Origin: Burkholderia paludis
GTDB lineage: Bacteria > Pseudomonadota > Gammaproteobacteria > Burkholderiales > Burkholderiaceae
DNA length: 60,675 nucleotides
Direction of reading: 5' to 3'
Assembly: GCF_000732615.1 (NCBI RefSeq)
Contig: NZ_JPGL01000063.1
Coordinates: forward strand, 1-60,675
A model generated the notes under the pieces. The model was given only the letters and a program-made list of their open reading frames with translations, made no database searches and had not been told where the DNA came from. The translations under genes and the position numbers were made by a program. Positions 51,576 through 60,411 of this stretch are shown here, in pieces (positions within the stretch are counted from its first letter, which is position 1; each line of letters begins with the position of its first letter).

Positions 51576-52899
51576 CGGCGCCCCCCTTCGTCGATACGGG
51601 TGCGATGTAGCGCAGCCACGCGCGGAACTGGTTGCGGATCTGCAGCTCGCTGGTGCCGTTCGTCTCCGACGTCGGCTGCGCGGCCTCCTGCGGATCGAAC
51701 AGGCGTCCCACGTGCACCCAGTCGCGCGACCGGGTCGCCAGGCCGCGCTGCGCGCGTTCGTACATCTCGAGATCGTCGTGCGCGACGATCGACGTCGGCG
51801 CGTTGATCAGCCGGTTGTACGCAAGCGTGCGCTCGAACAGCGAATCGGGCGCGCCGACCAGGCGGAACGACCACGACTCGACCAGCGTGCGGTCGGCCGC
51901 GAGCGGCTTGAACACGCGCAGGATCTGGATCGGCCCCTTCACCATCGCGTTCGGAAACAGCACCGTGTTGTGGCGCACCTCGCCGAGGATGCGCGCCGCG
52001 CGCGCTTCGCCGTAGGACGCCACCATCTTCTCGTGATACCCCGGAATCGGCGTGTAGCGCGCGTGGATCGAATCCGCCGTGCCGGTATGGCCGTGTCCGT
52101 TGGGCCACACGCGCAGCCCCATCCGCTCGAAGAACGCGTGCGGCTGGATGAACGGTTCCAGCAGCTCGACCGCCATCGGCTTCGCGCCGGCCGCACCGTC
52201 GCGCTCCCATACGCGCACGGCGGTGCCGGCCGACGACTCGTGCGCGACCATCGGATGGCAGGTGTCCGTCTGGTTCTCGACCAGCATCTTCCAGTTGCAC
52301 GCATGCACGTACCGGAACACGCCGCCCGCGACCTCGACGCGCCCTTCCGGCGAACGGTCGACCAGGTTGTCGAGCGACGACAGCGCATCGCCGAAATAGT
52401 CGTGGAAGCCGATCCCCTCCGCATTCAGCCGGCAGAACACGAAGCCGCGATGATCGTGGACCGCGCCGACCGCCTGCATGCCCTTGCCCGCCTCGCACGA
52501 TTCGAAGCCGGTGTCCTCGTAGCCGCGCCGCAGCGGGATCGCATGGAGGCTGCCGTCGGTCCGGTACGACCATGCGTGGTACGGGCAGCGGAAGAACGTG
52601 CCGGTGTTGCCGCACGCGTCGGTCACGAGCTGCGTGCCCTTGTGCGAACACCGGTTGTGCAGCACGCGCACCGAGCCGTCGACGTGTCGCACCATCACGA
52701 CCGGCTCGGCGCCGATCGTCGTCGTCACGTAGTCGCCCGTTTCCGGAATCTGGCTGACGTGGCCGACGTACACCCACGTATTCGCGAACAGATGATGCAT
52801 CTCCAGTTCGAAAATACGCGGCGACAGGTAGAGATCCTTGTGGACCTCGGTATCGCGCACGAGCGCCGCCACGGCGTCGGTGAACGCGTGCGCGGTCAT
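51553..52899 (-). CDS. Ring-hydroxylating dioxygenase Rieske alpha subunit
   Basis: A 448-residue catalytic subunit. The Rieske centre is C-x-H (HNRCSHKGTQ) plus C-x2-H (FRCPYHAWSY) at ~82-105. The mononuclear iron site has DTCHPMVAHESS, with histidines near 216 and 221. The start at 52899 gives MTAHAFTDAVAALVRDTEVHKDLYLSPRIF. It begins the oxygenase part of the operon, 156 bases after the SnoaL-like gene. Aromatic ring dihydroxylation is implied, perhaps of an indole or benzoic acid. Confidence 0.88.
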   Translation of the reverse strand: MTAHAFTDAVAALVRDTEVHKDLYLSPRIFELEMHHLFANTWVYVGHVSQIPETGDYVTTTIGAEPVVMVRHVDGSVRVLHNRCSHKGTQLVTDACGNTGTFFRCPYHAWSYRTDGSLHAIPLRRGYEDTGFESCEAGKGMQAVGAVHDHRGFVFCRLNAEGIGFHDYFGDALSSLDNLVDRSPEGRVEVAGGVFRYVHACNWKMLVENQTDTCHPMVAHESSAGTAVRVWERDGAAGAKPMAVELLEPFIQPHAFFERMGLRVWPNGHGHTGTADSIHARYTPIPGYHEKMVASYGEARAARILGEVRHNTVLFPNAMVKGPIQILRVFKPLAADRTLVESWSFRLVGAPDSLFERTLAYNRLINAPTSIVAHDDLEMYERAQRGLATRSRDWVHVGRLFDPQEAAQPTSETNGTSELQIRNQFRAWLRYIAPVSTKGGADAHDHAR

Positions 52900-53055
52900 G
52901 CGTGCCTCCGGCCGCCGGCACGCTGCCGCCGTGCGCCGTCGCGGCGCGCCGATTCGATTGTTTTTATGGTCATCTCTCAGGTTTCTAGTCGTAGGTACCG
53001 CTCGGGCAGCATGCGCCGGCCGCCGGGCACGGGGCGGCAGGCGCGGCGGCGACGG

Positions 53056-53466
53056 TCAGCCCGTCACCGGTGTTTCGTGCAGGCGCAGCCAGCCGATGCG
53101 GCCGCCCCCGTCGCGTTCGAACACGACGGTCGAACGGCGCACGGTGCGCCGCCCCTCGCCGTCGACCTGCGTCTCGCGATAGGCGATCGTCGCGCCGTCC
53201 TGCCACGCGCTCACTTCGTGCAACTCGTCGATCGCGATGCGCAGCCCGGGGCGTACGCCAAAGCCGCGCGAGAACAGGACGTCGACGTCCGCGAAGTCCA
53301 GCGCATGGCCCTGCAGCGAAATCATCGAGAAATGCCGCGAGAAACGCGCGAGCAACGATGCGAGCCCGTTGCGGGCGGCGCGGCCCGACAGCCATTGCTC
53401 GATGGCGACATGCGCGTCGACCACTTCCTGGAAAAACGGGTTTGACGATTCCATCTCGACACTCAT
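53056..53466 (-). CDS. SnoaL-like (NTF2-fold) protein
   Basis: A 136-residue protein predicted to adopt the small NTF2/SnoaL fold: FSMISLQGHALDFADVDVLFSRGFGVRP and WLRLHETPVTG resemble such domains. These can act as isomerases, cyclases or non-catalytic binders; no catalytic pair is evident. The start at 53466 overlaps the MFS stop by four bases (ATGA), so it is translationally coupled to the transporter and expressed with the oxygenase. Confidence 0.68.
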   Translation of the reverse strand: MSVEMESSNPFFQEVVDAHVAIEQWLSGRAARNGLASLLARFSRHFSMISLQGHALDFADVDVLFSRGFGVRPGLRIAIDELHEVSAWQDGATIAYRETQVDGEGRRTVRRSTVVFERDGGGRIGWLRLHETPVTG

Positions 53467-54845
53467 GAACGTTGGGAAAGCGGTCGCCCGGCAGGCGCAC
53501 GGTGCAGGGCGAGACGCGCGACGAACGGCAGCGGCAGCAGCGTCAGCAGCGCGGCCAGGCCGAAGCACTGCCGGTACGCCAGGCGCGCATCGTCGCCGTG
53601 CATCGACAGCAGGAAATTCAGCGCGCTGCCCAGCACCGCGACGCCCAGGCAGAAGCTCAACTGCCGGTTGATGTTCCAGAGGGCGCTCGCGTCGGCCATC
53701 CGCGCGGCGGGCACATCCAGAAACGCGGCGCTCTGCGAGGTGCTGGTGCACATGCTGGCGCCGAGCCCCATCGCGACGAAGGCGAGCACGCGCCCGGCCT
53801 CGACGTCCGCCAGCGGCGTCGCGAGCAGCACGATGCCGATCGCGTCGATCGCGATCCCCGCGACGAACAGCGGTTTCGCGCCCCACCTCGGAAAGCAGCG
53901 CCGCGTCGTCGCGATCGCGACGAACGACGCGATCGCCCACGGCACCATCAGCGCGCCGGTATGCGTCGCGCTCAGCCCGAGCGCATTCTGCAGATACAGC
54001 GCCGCAACCAGGTTCACGCCGGTGAACACGCCCGGCACGCACAGATACACGATCAGGCCGATCCGCAGCAGCGGCTGCGCGACCAGCCGCAGGTCGAGCA
54101 GCGGCGCCGCCGCGCGGCGCGCATGCACGACGTAGGCGCCGCCGGCGGCGAGCGCGATCGCGAGCGGCGCGATCGCCAGGCGCCCCGCCCCCGGCTGGCC
54201 CGCGAACGTCAGGCCGAGCAGCAGCGCCACCAGGGCCGCGGCGCTCAGTGCGAGGCCGCGCGCATCGAGCGCCGGCGGCCGTTCGCTCGCCCGGTCGGGC
54301 GGCAGCCACGCGAACGCGAGCACGCAGGTCGCGGCGGCCAGCGGCAGCATGCCGAAGAAGATCGCGCGCCACGACGCACGGTCGACGATCGCGCCGCCGA
54401 GCGCCGGCGACAACGCGGGTACGAGCAGCGCCACCATCATCACGATCGACGTGAGGTGCGCGCGCGCCTCCGGCGGATACGCGCGATACGCCATCGTCTG
54501 CCCGACCGGGATCAGCAGCCCGCCGCCGAGCCCCTGGACCAGCCGGCACGCCAGCAGCACGCCGATCGACGCCGACAGGCCGACGCCGACGCTGCCGAGC
54601 GCGAACAGCAGCAGCGACGCGACCAGCAGCCGGCGCTCGCCGAAACGCCGCGCCAGCCACGAGCCGAGCGGAATCACGACGGTCAGCCCGAGCACGTACA
54701 TGTTGCCGATCCACGCCAGTTGCGCGACCGACGCGTGCAGTTCGCGCTGGATCGTCGGATAGGCGGCGTTGATGACGAACATGTTGGCGAGATCGATCGC
54801 GAACCCGAGCAGGTAAACGGCGGCGATTTTCGAGCGATCGGTCAT
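53463..54845 (-). CDS. DHA2-type MFS exporter
   Basis: A 460-residue drug/metabolite:H+ antiporter with about 14 hydrophobic segments. It has LAWIGNMYVLGLTVVIPLGSWLARRFGERR (motif A-like) near 42-70 and ALSPALGGAIVDRASWRAIFFGMLP near 132. The start at 54845 is chosen where MTDRSKIAAVYLLGF begins. It opens the minus-strand operon, divergent from lysR, so it likely exports the product or a toxic intermediate of the oxygenase pathway. Confidence 0.86.
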   Translation of the reverse strand: MTDRSKIAAVYLLGFAIDLANMFVINAAYPTIQRELHASVAQLAWIGNMYVLGLTVVIPLGSWLARRFGERRLLVASLLLFALGSVGVGLSASIGVLLACRLVQGLGGGLLIPVGQTMAYRAYPPEARAHLTSIVMMVALLVPALSPALGGAIVDRASWRAIFFGMLPLAAATCVLAFAWLPPDRASERPPALDARGLALSAAALVALLLGLTFAGQPGAGRLAIAPLAIALAAGGAYVVHARRAAAPLLDLRLVAQPLLRIGLIVYLCVPGVFTGVNLVAALYLQNALGLSATHTGALMVPWAIASFVAIATTRRCFPRWGAKPLFVAGIAIDAIGIVLLATPLADVEAGRVLAFVAMGLGASMCTSTSQSAAFLDVPAARMADASALWNINRQLSFCLGVAVLGSALNFLLSMHGDDARLAYRQCFGLAALLTLLPLPFVARLALHRAPAGRPLSQRS

Positions 54846-54988
54846 GTCGGAGCGGCGAAATGCAAACGAAACGCCGCAGTGTAAGGTTCGCCGCGCGCGT
54901 CGATAAGACCGCCCAACCGTCCACACTGGTCGAAAAATTTTGACAATCAGGGCAACATGTCGGTTTTCCGCCAAGCCGCCGCCCCGCC
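54846..54988. promoter_or_regulatory. LysR-regulated divergent promoter region
   Basis: 143 bp between the MFS gene and lysR. TTGACA at about 54939 faces lysR as a possible -35 element, inside an AT-rich stretch that also has a T-N11-A-like arrangement. This is the usual position for autoregulation and control of the target operon by a LysR protein. No operator could be fixed. Confidence 0.4.
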
Positions 54989-55894
54989 ATGGTGAGTCTC
55001 GATCGTTTCGCCGTCTTCCGCGCCGTCGTGGAGGCGGGTTCCTTTACCGCCGCCGCCGCCCAGTTGAACCAAGCCCGGGCCGCGGTCAGCTTCAACATCA
55101 AGCAGCTGGAAACCGAGCTCGGCGTCACGCTGCTCACGCGCACGACGCGGCGGGTCGAGCTGACCGACGCGGGCGAGCGCTTCTATGCGCGCTGCCTGCG
55201 CGTGCTGGAGGAGGCGGAGAGCGCGATCGACGATGCCCGCAGCGAGCATGGCGGAATGCATGGCGTGCTGCGCGTGACGTCCACCGTCGAGTACGGGACG
55301 ATGGTCGTCGCGCCGGCGCTGCACGTGTTCATGCACCGCCATCCGGCGCTGCGCGTGCGGCTCGAAACCCATGCGTCGCAGGTCGACCTGGTGCGCGAGC
55401 GCGTCGACGTCGCCATCCGGCTCGGGCGCCTCGAACAGTTCCAGGACCTGCCGTATCGCGGCGCCTGCCTCGCGACCTATGAAGTGCGGCCCGTGATCGC
55501 GCCCTCACTGCTTGCCGCCGCCGGCCTGTCGCGCATCGATTCGCCCGAGATGCTGGCGCGCCTGCCGCATCTCGGCCATACGCGGCTCGAACGGATCGCC
55601 ACCTGGACGCTCTCGGATCGCGACGGCAACCCGCACGCGTTCCAGCCCGGCGCCAAGCCGCGCGTCGTCGTCGACAACGCGTCGGTGCTGCGCGTGCTCG
55701 CGCGGCAAGGCAGCGGCGTTGCACTGCTGCCCGAATGGCTGGTGCGCGACGACCTCGCGAGCGGTGCGCTGGTCGACGCGCTCCCCGACTACCGGTTTCC
55801 GCCGCAGGCCGTGTACGCGCTCTACCCGTCGACCCCGCACGTGCCGCAGAAGGTGCGCGCGTGGGTCGACTTCATGAAGGCCTACCTGGCCTGA
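54989..55894 (+). CDS. LysR-type transcriptional regulator
   Basis: A 301-residue regulator. The winged-helix N-terminus is MVSLDRFAVFRAVVEAGSFTAAAAQLNQARAAVSFNIKQLE (~1-41), and the periplasmic-binding-like effector domain begins at ~90 (GVLRVTSTVEYGTMVVAPALH). It is divergent from the exporter-oxygenase operon and converges with the amidase gene, ten bases away. A likely sensor of an aromatic acid or amino acid. Which operon(s) it controls is inferred from placement. Confidence 0.92.
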   Translation: MVSLDRFAVFRAVVEAGSFTAAAAQLNQARAAVSFNIKQLETELGVTLLTRTTRRVELTDAGERFYARCLRVLEEAESAIDDARSEHGGMHGVLRVTSTVEYGTMVVAPALHVFMHRHPALRVRLETHASQVDLVRERVDVAIRLGRLEQFQDLPYRGACLATYEVRPVIAPSLLAAAGLSRIDSPEMLARLPHLGHTRLERIATWTLSDRDGNPHAFQPGAKPRVVVDNASVLRVLARQGSGVALLPEWLVRDDLASGALVDALPDYRFPPQAVYALYPSTPHVPQKVRAWVDFMKAYLA

Positions 55895-55904
55895 ACGCGG
55901 CGGC

Positions 55905-57326
55905 TCAGGCGTGCGCCGCGCGGTCCCGCAGCCGCGCGTCGAGGCGGCCGGCGATCGCCAGCAGGCGGCGGTCGCTGCCCCACGGCCCTTCCAGCATGAG
56001 TCCGACCGGCAAGCCCGTCTGCGCGGAATGCCCGGCCGGGATCGACACGGACGGCACGCCGGCGAGGGTCGCCGGCGAGGTCTGGCGCATGATCCGCGCG
56101 AACAGCGCGCCGCCCTGCTCGGGCGTCATCGCGGCCGTGTCGTCGAGCGACGGCGGCTCGCCCGGCACCGTCGGCATTGCGATGCAGTCGACCGGCCTGC
56201 CGAACGCGTCGTCGTACCAGTGCACGAGGCGCTGGCGGCACCCGATCGCTTCCGCATAGGCGCCGGCGCCGACCGGCGTCTGCGCGAACGACCGGAAGAT
56301 GTCGCGCACGTCGTCGCTCGCGATCCGCTCGACGAACGTCTCGAACGGGATGCCGAGCCGCTCTGCCGCGAAACGGCGCCAGTACGCGTGCGCCTCGAAC
56401 GCGGCGATCGGGAAGCCGCATGCCTCGTCCGCCTCGTGCAGCGGCATCGCCGGCAGCGGCACGAGCGTCGCGCCCGCGGCCGCGAACGACGCGAGCGCGC
56501 GTTCGATGCTCGCCGCGACGCCCGGGTCGAGCGCATCGAAGTAAGGCGCACCGGGCACGCCGATACGCAACGCCGGCCATTCGGGCGCGACCGCCGTGCC
56601 GTGGTCGCGCGTCAGCACGGCGTCGAGCAGCAGCAGATCGTCGACGCCCCCGGCGATCGGCCCGACCGTATCGCGCGTGGGCGACAGCGACAGCACACCG
56701 TGCGGCGAATAGCGCTGCGCGGACGGCCGCAGCCCGTACACGCCGCAGAATGCCGCCGGGATGCGCACCGAGCCGCCCGTGTCGGTGCCGAGACCGAACG
56801 GAATCCCCGCCGCGACCGCCGCCGCCGTCCCGCCGCTCGACCCGCCGGCGATACGCCGCGGATCGTGCGGATTGCCGACCGCGCCGAAATGCCGGTTGCC
56901 GCTCGTAATGCCGAACGCGAGCTCGTGCATGTTCGCCTTGCCGAGCGGCACAGCGCCGGCTTCGAGCAGGCGTCGCACCGTCAGCGCATCCTCCGCCGCG
57001 CGATAGCCGTCGACCGCCGGGCTCGCGCCGAGCGTCGGCATCCCGACGGTATCGAGGTTGTCCTTGATCACGAACGGCACGCCGGCAAGCGGCAGCGCGT
57101 CGCCTTGCGCGACCCGCGCATCGATGCGCTCGGCCGTGCGGCGCGCGAGATCGGCGTCGACGTGCACCATCGCATTGAGCGGCGCGATCGCCGCGAGACG
57201 CGCGAGCGCTTCGTCGGCCACATCGACGGCACGCCGTCCGGCCGCGCGCACGGCATCGGCGATGTCGCGCACGCTGGCGCCGGAGACAGGTAACGGGGAG
57301 GAAACGCGGTTCGGCTGTGTTGTCAT
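55905..57326 (-). CDS. Amidase signature family, IaaH-like
   Basis: A 473-residue Ser-Ser-Lys amidase. The catalytic Lys is in VIKDNLDTVG (~85), the Gly/Ser loop RRIAGGSSGGTAAAVAAGIP at ~154 holds the serine pair, and GTDTGGSVRIPAAFCG follows. It resembles IaaH, which hydrolyses indole-3-acetamide to indole-3-acetic acid. That substrate is inferred from the IaaM-like gene 5 kb away. The start at 57326 (MTTQPNRVSS) is chosen over the longer open frame. It lies 124 bases downstream of the permease gene. Confidence 0.8.
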   Translation of the reverse strand: MTTQPNRVSSPLPVSGASVRDIADAVRAAGRRAVDVADEALARLAAIAPLNAMVHVDADLARRTAERIDARVAQGDALPLAGVPFVIKDNLDTVGMPTLGASPAVDGYRAAEDALTVRRLLEAGAVPLGKANMHELAFGITSGNRHFGAVGNPHDPRRIAGGSSGGTAAAVAAGIPFGLGTDTGGSVRIPAAFCGVYGLRPSAQRYSPHGVLSLSPTRDTVGPIAGGVDDLLLLDAVLTRDHGTAVAPEWPALRIGVPGAPYFDALDPGVAASIERALASFAAAGATLVPLPAMPLHEADEACGFPIAAFEAHAYWRRFAAERLGIPFETFVERIASDDVRDIFRSFAQTPVGAGAYAEAIGCRQRLVHWYDDAFGRPVDCIAMPTVPGEPPSLDDTAAMTPEQGGALFARIMRQTSPATLAGVPSVSIPAGHSAQTGLPVGLMLEGPWGSDRRLLAIAGRLDARLRDRAAHA

Positions 57327-57450
57327 GTTGTGTGCTGGACGCGAAATCGTTCTGGAATGACGCGGCGTGCCGCAAGCCCTGGGCGACACGCCGCGCGAAC
57401 CGCGATGGTATCGCGGCGGGCGGGCGGCCGTCACGCGGCCGGCCCGCGCG

Positions 57451-58977
57451 TCACGCGCCGCGCGACCGTCCGTCCTCACCCGCCGCGTCGGCCGAGCGCG
57501 CCAGCCACGGCCCGATCTCCATCTCCTCGTAACGCACGAGCCGGCTCTTGCGTGCGCGGCGGTACGTCCACCAGATCGCGACGAACAGCGGAATCCATAT
57601 GTAGATCGACAGCACTTCCATCCAGTCGATGCGCGCCGCAAAAAACGCCTGGTAGTCCTGCCCGAGCGAGATCACGATGCAGATCGCGATCGCAAACAGC
57701 GGCCCGAACGGGAACCACTTCGCGCGATACGGCAACTGGTCGAGCCGGTAGCCCTGCTTCAGGAAGCCCTTGCGAAACCGGTAATGGCACACCGCGATGC
57801 CGAGCCACGCGATGAAGCCCGTGATGCCGACCGTATTCAGCAGCCACAGATAGATGCTCTGGTTGTTGGTCAGCGACGTGAGGAAGCACAGGCCGCCGAC
57901 GGCCATCGTCGCATACAGCGCGTTGCGCGGCACGCCGCCCGGCGACAGCGTCGCGAACAGCGCCGGTGCGCGCCCTTCCGACGCGAGGGTGTGCAGCATC
58001 CGCGTCGCCGCATAGGTGCCGGAGTTGCCGGCCGACAGCACGGCCGTCAGGATCACGAGGTTCATCGCGCCCGCCGCGAGCGGGAATCCCGCGTGGCTGA
58101 ACACCAGCGTGAACGGGCTCACGCCGATATCGGTCACGTCGCTCTTCAGCAGGTTCGGGTCGGTGTACGGCACCAGCAGGCCGATCACGAAAATCGCGAA
58201 CACGTAGAACAGCATGATCCGCCAGAAGATCTGCTTCACCGCGCGCGGAATGGTCGTGCGCGGATGCTCCGATTCGCCGGCCGTGATCCCGACCAGCTCG
58301 GTGCCGAGAAACGAGAAGCCCGCGATCAGCGCGACGCTCATCATCGCCTGGACCCCGCCGACGAACGGCGCGTCGCCCGTCGTGAAGTTGCGCCAGCCGA
58401 CCGGATGCCCGCTCCCGATCAGGCCCGCCGCGATCAGCAGCCCGGCCGCGATGAACGCGACGACGGTGACGACCTTGATCAGCGAGAACCAGTATTCCGA
58501 TTCGCCGAAGCCGCGCACCGACAGCGTATTCAGCAGGAAGATCAGCACGAGAAAGCCCGCGCCCCACCACACGCCCGGCACCGCGGGAAGCCAGTAGCGC
58601 ATCACGATCTGCGCGGCGACCAGCTCGATCGCGATCGTCACGGCCCAGCTGTACCAGTAGGTCCAGCCGAGCGCGACGCCGAAGCCCTCGTCGACGTACT
58701 TGTCGCCGTACACCGCGAACGAGCCCGACACCGGCATCAGCGCCGCCATCTCGCCGAGCCCCGTGACGACGAAGTAGACCATCATCCCGATCGCGAGATA
58801 CGCGGCGATCGCGCCGCCCGGCCCCGCCTGCGCGACCGACGCGCCCGACGCGACGAACAGCCCCGTGCCGATCGAGCCGCCGATCGCGATCATCGCGATG
58901 TGGCGGCCCTGCAGCCGGCGCTTCAGCGTCGTCCCGGACGGCGCGGCCGTCTCTGCTGCCGCTTGCAAAGCATCCAT
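57451..58977 (-). CDS. Amino-acid permease, LysP-like
   Basis: A 508-residue APC-family transporter with ~12 hydrophobic helices. LKRRLQGRHIAMIAIGGSIGTGLFVASG at ~18-45 is the substrate-binding helix 1 motif. FGESEYWFSLIKVVTVVAF (~170) and AGFSFLGTELVGITAGESEHP (~224) are also typical. It resembles lysine-specific permeases but may take up aromatic amino acids, which would feed the IaaM-like enzyme. The start at 58977 (MDALQAAAET) is set by family alignment; the open frame extends 25 codons. It is downstream of an Lrp gene in the same orientation. Confidence 0.85.
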   Translation of the reverse strand: MDALQAAAETAAPSGTTLKRRLQGRHIAMIAIGGSIGTGLFVASGASVAQAGPGGAIAAYLAIGMMVYFVVTGLGEMAALMPVSGSFAVYGDKYVDEGFGVALGWTYWYSWAVTIAIELVAAQIVMRYWLPAVPGVWWGAGFLVLIFLLNTLSVRGFGESEYWFSLIKVVTVVAFIAAGLLIAAGLIGSGHPVGWRNFTTGDAPFVGGVQAMMSVALIAGFSFLGTELVGITAGESEHPRTTIPRAVKQIFWRIMLFYVFAIFVIGLLVPYTDPNLLKSDVTDIGVSPFTLVFSHAGFPLAAGAMNLVILTAVLSAGNSGTYAATRMLHTLASEGRAPALFATLSPGGVPRNALYATMAVGGLCFLTSLTNNQSIYLWLLNTVGITGFIAWLGIAVCHYRFRKGFLKQGYRLDQLPYRAKWFPFGPLFAIAICIVISLGQDYQAFFAARIDWMEVLSIYIWIPLFVAIWWTYRRARKSRLVRYEEMEIGPWLARSADAAGEDGRSRGA

Positions 58978-59089
58978 AGTATTCACCCTGACAGGATTGC
59001 GACCCGGTCGATTTGATTCGGAATGCAAATCGAACGGGCCGGTCATTCGCACTGCAGCCCGGCCTGCGCGGGCGCGAGCGCCCGGCGCG

Positions 59090-59554
59090 TCAGACGATGC
59101 TGCGCTTGATCGCCTGCAGCTCGGCTGTCGTCACGATCTTCTCGATGCGGAACCGCGCGCTTTCGAGCCATACGTTCGCGATCCGCCGGTACTCGTCGAG
59201 ATCCTCGCACGCGAGCCGCACCAGGAAATCGAACGTGCCGCTGACGAGCCAGCAGTCGAGCACGGCCGGATTCGCCCGCATTTCCTCCTCGAACGGCGCC
59301 TGCGAACGCCCGTGATCGGCCAGCACGATCTGCGCGATCACGACGATCGGCTTGGTCGCGCGCGGCGCCTTGATCACCGCGCGGTAGCCTTCGATCACGC
59401 CGAGCGCCTCCAGCCGCTCCACGCGCGCCTGGCAAGGCCGCGGTGTGAGGTTCACAAGCTCCGACAGCTTCCGGTAGGAAATCCGCCCGTCGGTACGCAG
59501 GATGTCGAGGATCCGGAGATCGATCTTGTCGAGCTGCATCTTCTTGTCGCTCAT
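59090..59554 (-). CDS. Lrp/AsnC-type transcriptional regulator
   Basis: A 154-residue regulator with the HTH at ~8-60 (LDKIDLRILDILRTDGRISYRKLSELVNL) and a C-terminal RAM effector domain (GTFDFLVRLACEDLDEYRRI). It sits 112 bases before the permease gene, the typical regulator-transporter pairing for amino-acid use. The effector amino acid is unknown. Confidence 0.92.
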   Translation of the reverse strand: MSDKKMQLDKIDLRILDILRTDGRISYRKLSELVNLTPRPCQARVERLEALGVIEGYRAVIKAPRATKPIVVIAQIVLADHGRSQAPFEEEMRANPAVLDCWLVSGTFDFLVRLACEDLDEYRRIANVWLESARFRIEKIVTTAELQAIKRSIV

Positions 59555-59652
59555 CCGCGTTCGCTCCGGTCGGGTAGTAGCTGATGCGCGGAACGTCTTC
59601 GGTTCCGCGCCGGGGCCACATTATCCGGCCGAAGCGGCCGCGCGCCAATCGG

Positions 59653-60411
59653 CTAGAACCGCAGCGACAGGCAGGTCAGGCCGCCGTCCATCTTGCGGAA
59701 CTCGCTCGTGTCGATCACGTGCAGCGGCAGCCCGAGCGCCGCGATCGCGTCGTGCACGCGCGGATAGCCGGCCGGCGTGATCAGCGTGCCGTTCACGCGC
59801 AGCGTGTTGCCCGCGTATTCGTCGACGGCCGGGATCGCGATCCGGCGATAGCCGGCGAACGCCGGATGCCCGGCCAGCGCTTCGGTCACGAGCAGCGTGT
59901 CGTCGCCGAGCGCGTTGACGACCGACTTCAGATGCAGGCCGGCGCCGACCGGCACCGCGACCACCGAATAGCCGTGGCGCGACACCAGCGAGTCGAACTC
60001 GGCGATCCCTTCGGCGTCGGTGCGGCCCGTCAGGCCGATGTAGAAGCGCTTGCCGACCAGCATCACGTCGCCGCCGTCGAGACGGCCGGCCTGCATCGGC
60101 AGCAGGTCGCGATGCGCGGCGAGCGCCGCTTCGATGTGTACCGTCTCGCCGCGCCGCGCGGGCGCACCGGGGCGCGTGATCACCGCGAATTCCGGCGTCA
60201 CGACCGCGACGTCCTCGACGAAATGCGAATCGGGAAACGCATCCAGCGGCGGCAGTTCGGTCAGCGTGACGCCGAGCGTGCGCAACGCGTCGCAATAGGC
60301 GTGGAACTGCGTCAGCGTCCTGTCGTAATCGGGCGCGCCGAGCGCGGCGGTGGTCAGGCCCGCGCCGCAGGACGGCGCGGGACGGCGAACGATCGCTTGC
60401 GTGAATTGCAT
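59653..60411 (-). CDS. Dimethylarginine dimethylaminohydrolase-like enzyme
   Basis: A 252-residue pentein-fold amidinotransferase/hydrolase. The catalytic features are FPDSHFVEDVAVV (~63-75), GLHLKSVVNALGDD (~159) with the His, and the nucleophilic cysteine in MDGGLTCLSLRF at the C-terminus. This set fits DDAH, which converts dimethylarginine to citrulline and dimethylamine. The start at 60411 (MQFTQAIVRRP) is supported by GGAGGAG immediately upstream; ATG at 60423 adds four residues. It precedes lrp in the same orientation. Confidence 0.87.
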   Translation of the reverse strand: MQFTQAIVRRPAPSCGAGLTTAALGAPDYDRTLTQFHAYCDALRTLGVTLTELPPLDAFPDSHFVEDVAVVTPEFAVITRPGAPARRGETVHIEAALAAHRDLLPMQAGRLDGGDVMLVGKRFYIGLTGRTDAEGIAEFDSLVSRHGYSVVAVPVGAGLHLKSVVNALGDDTLLVTEALAGHPAFAGYRRIAIPAVDEYAGNTLRVNGTLITPAGYPRVHDAIAALGLPLHVIDTSEFRKMDGGLTCLSLRF

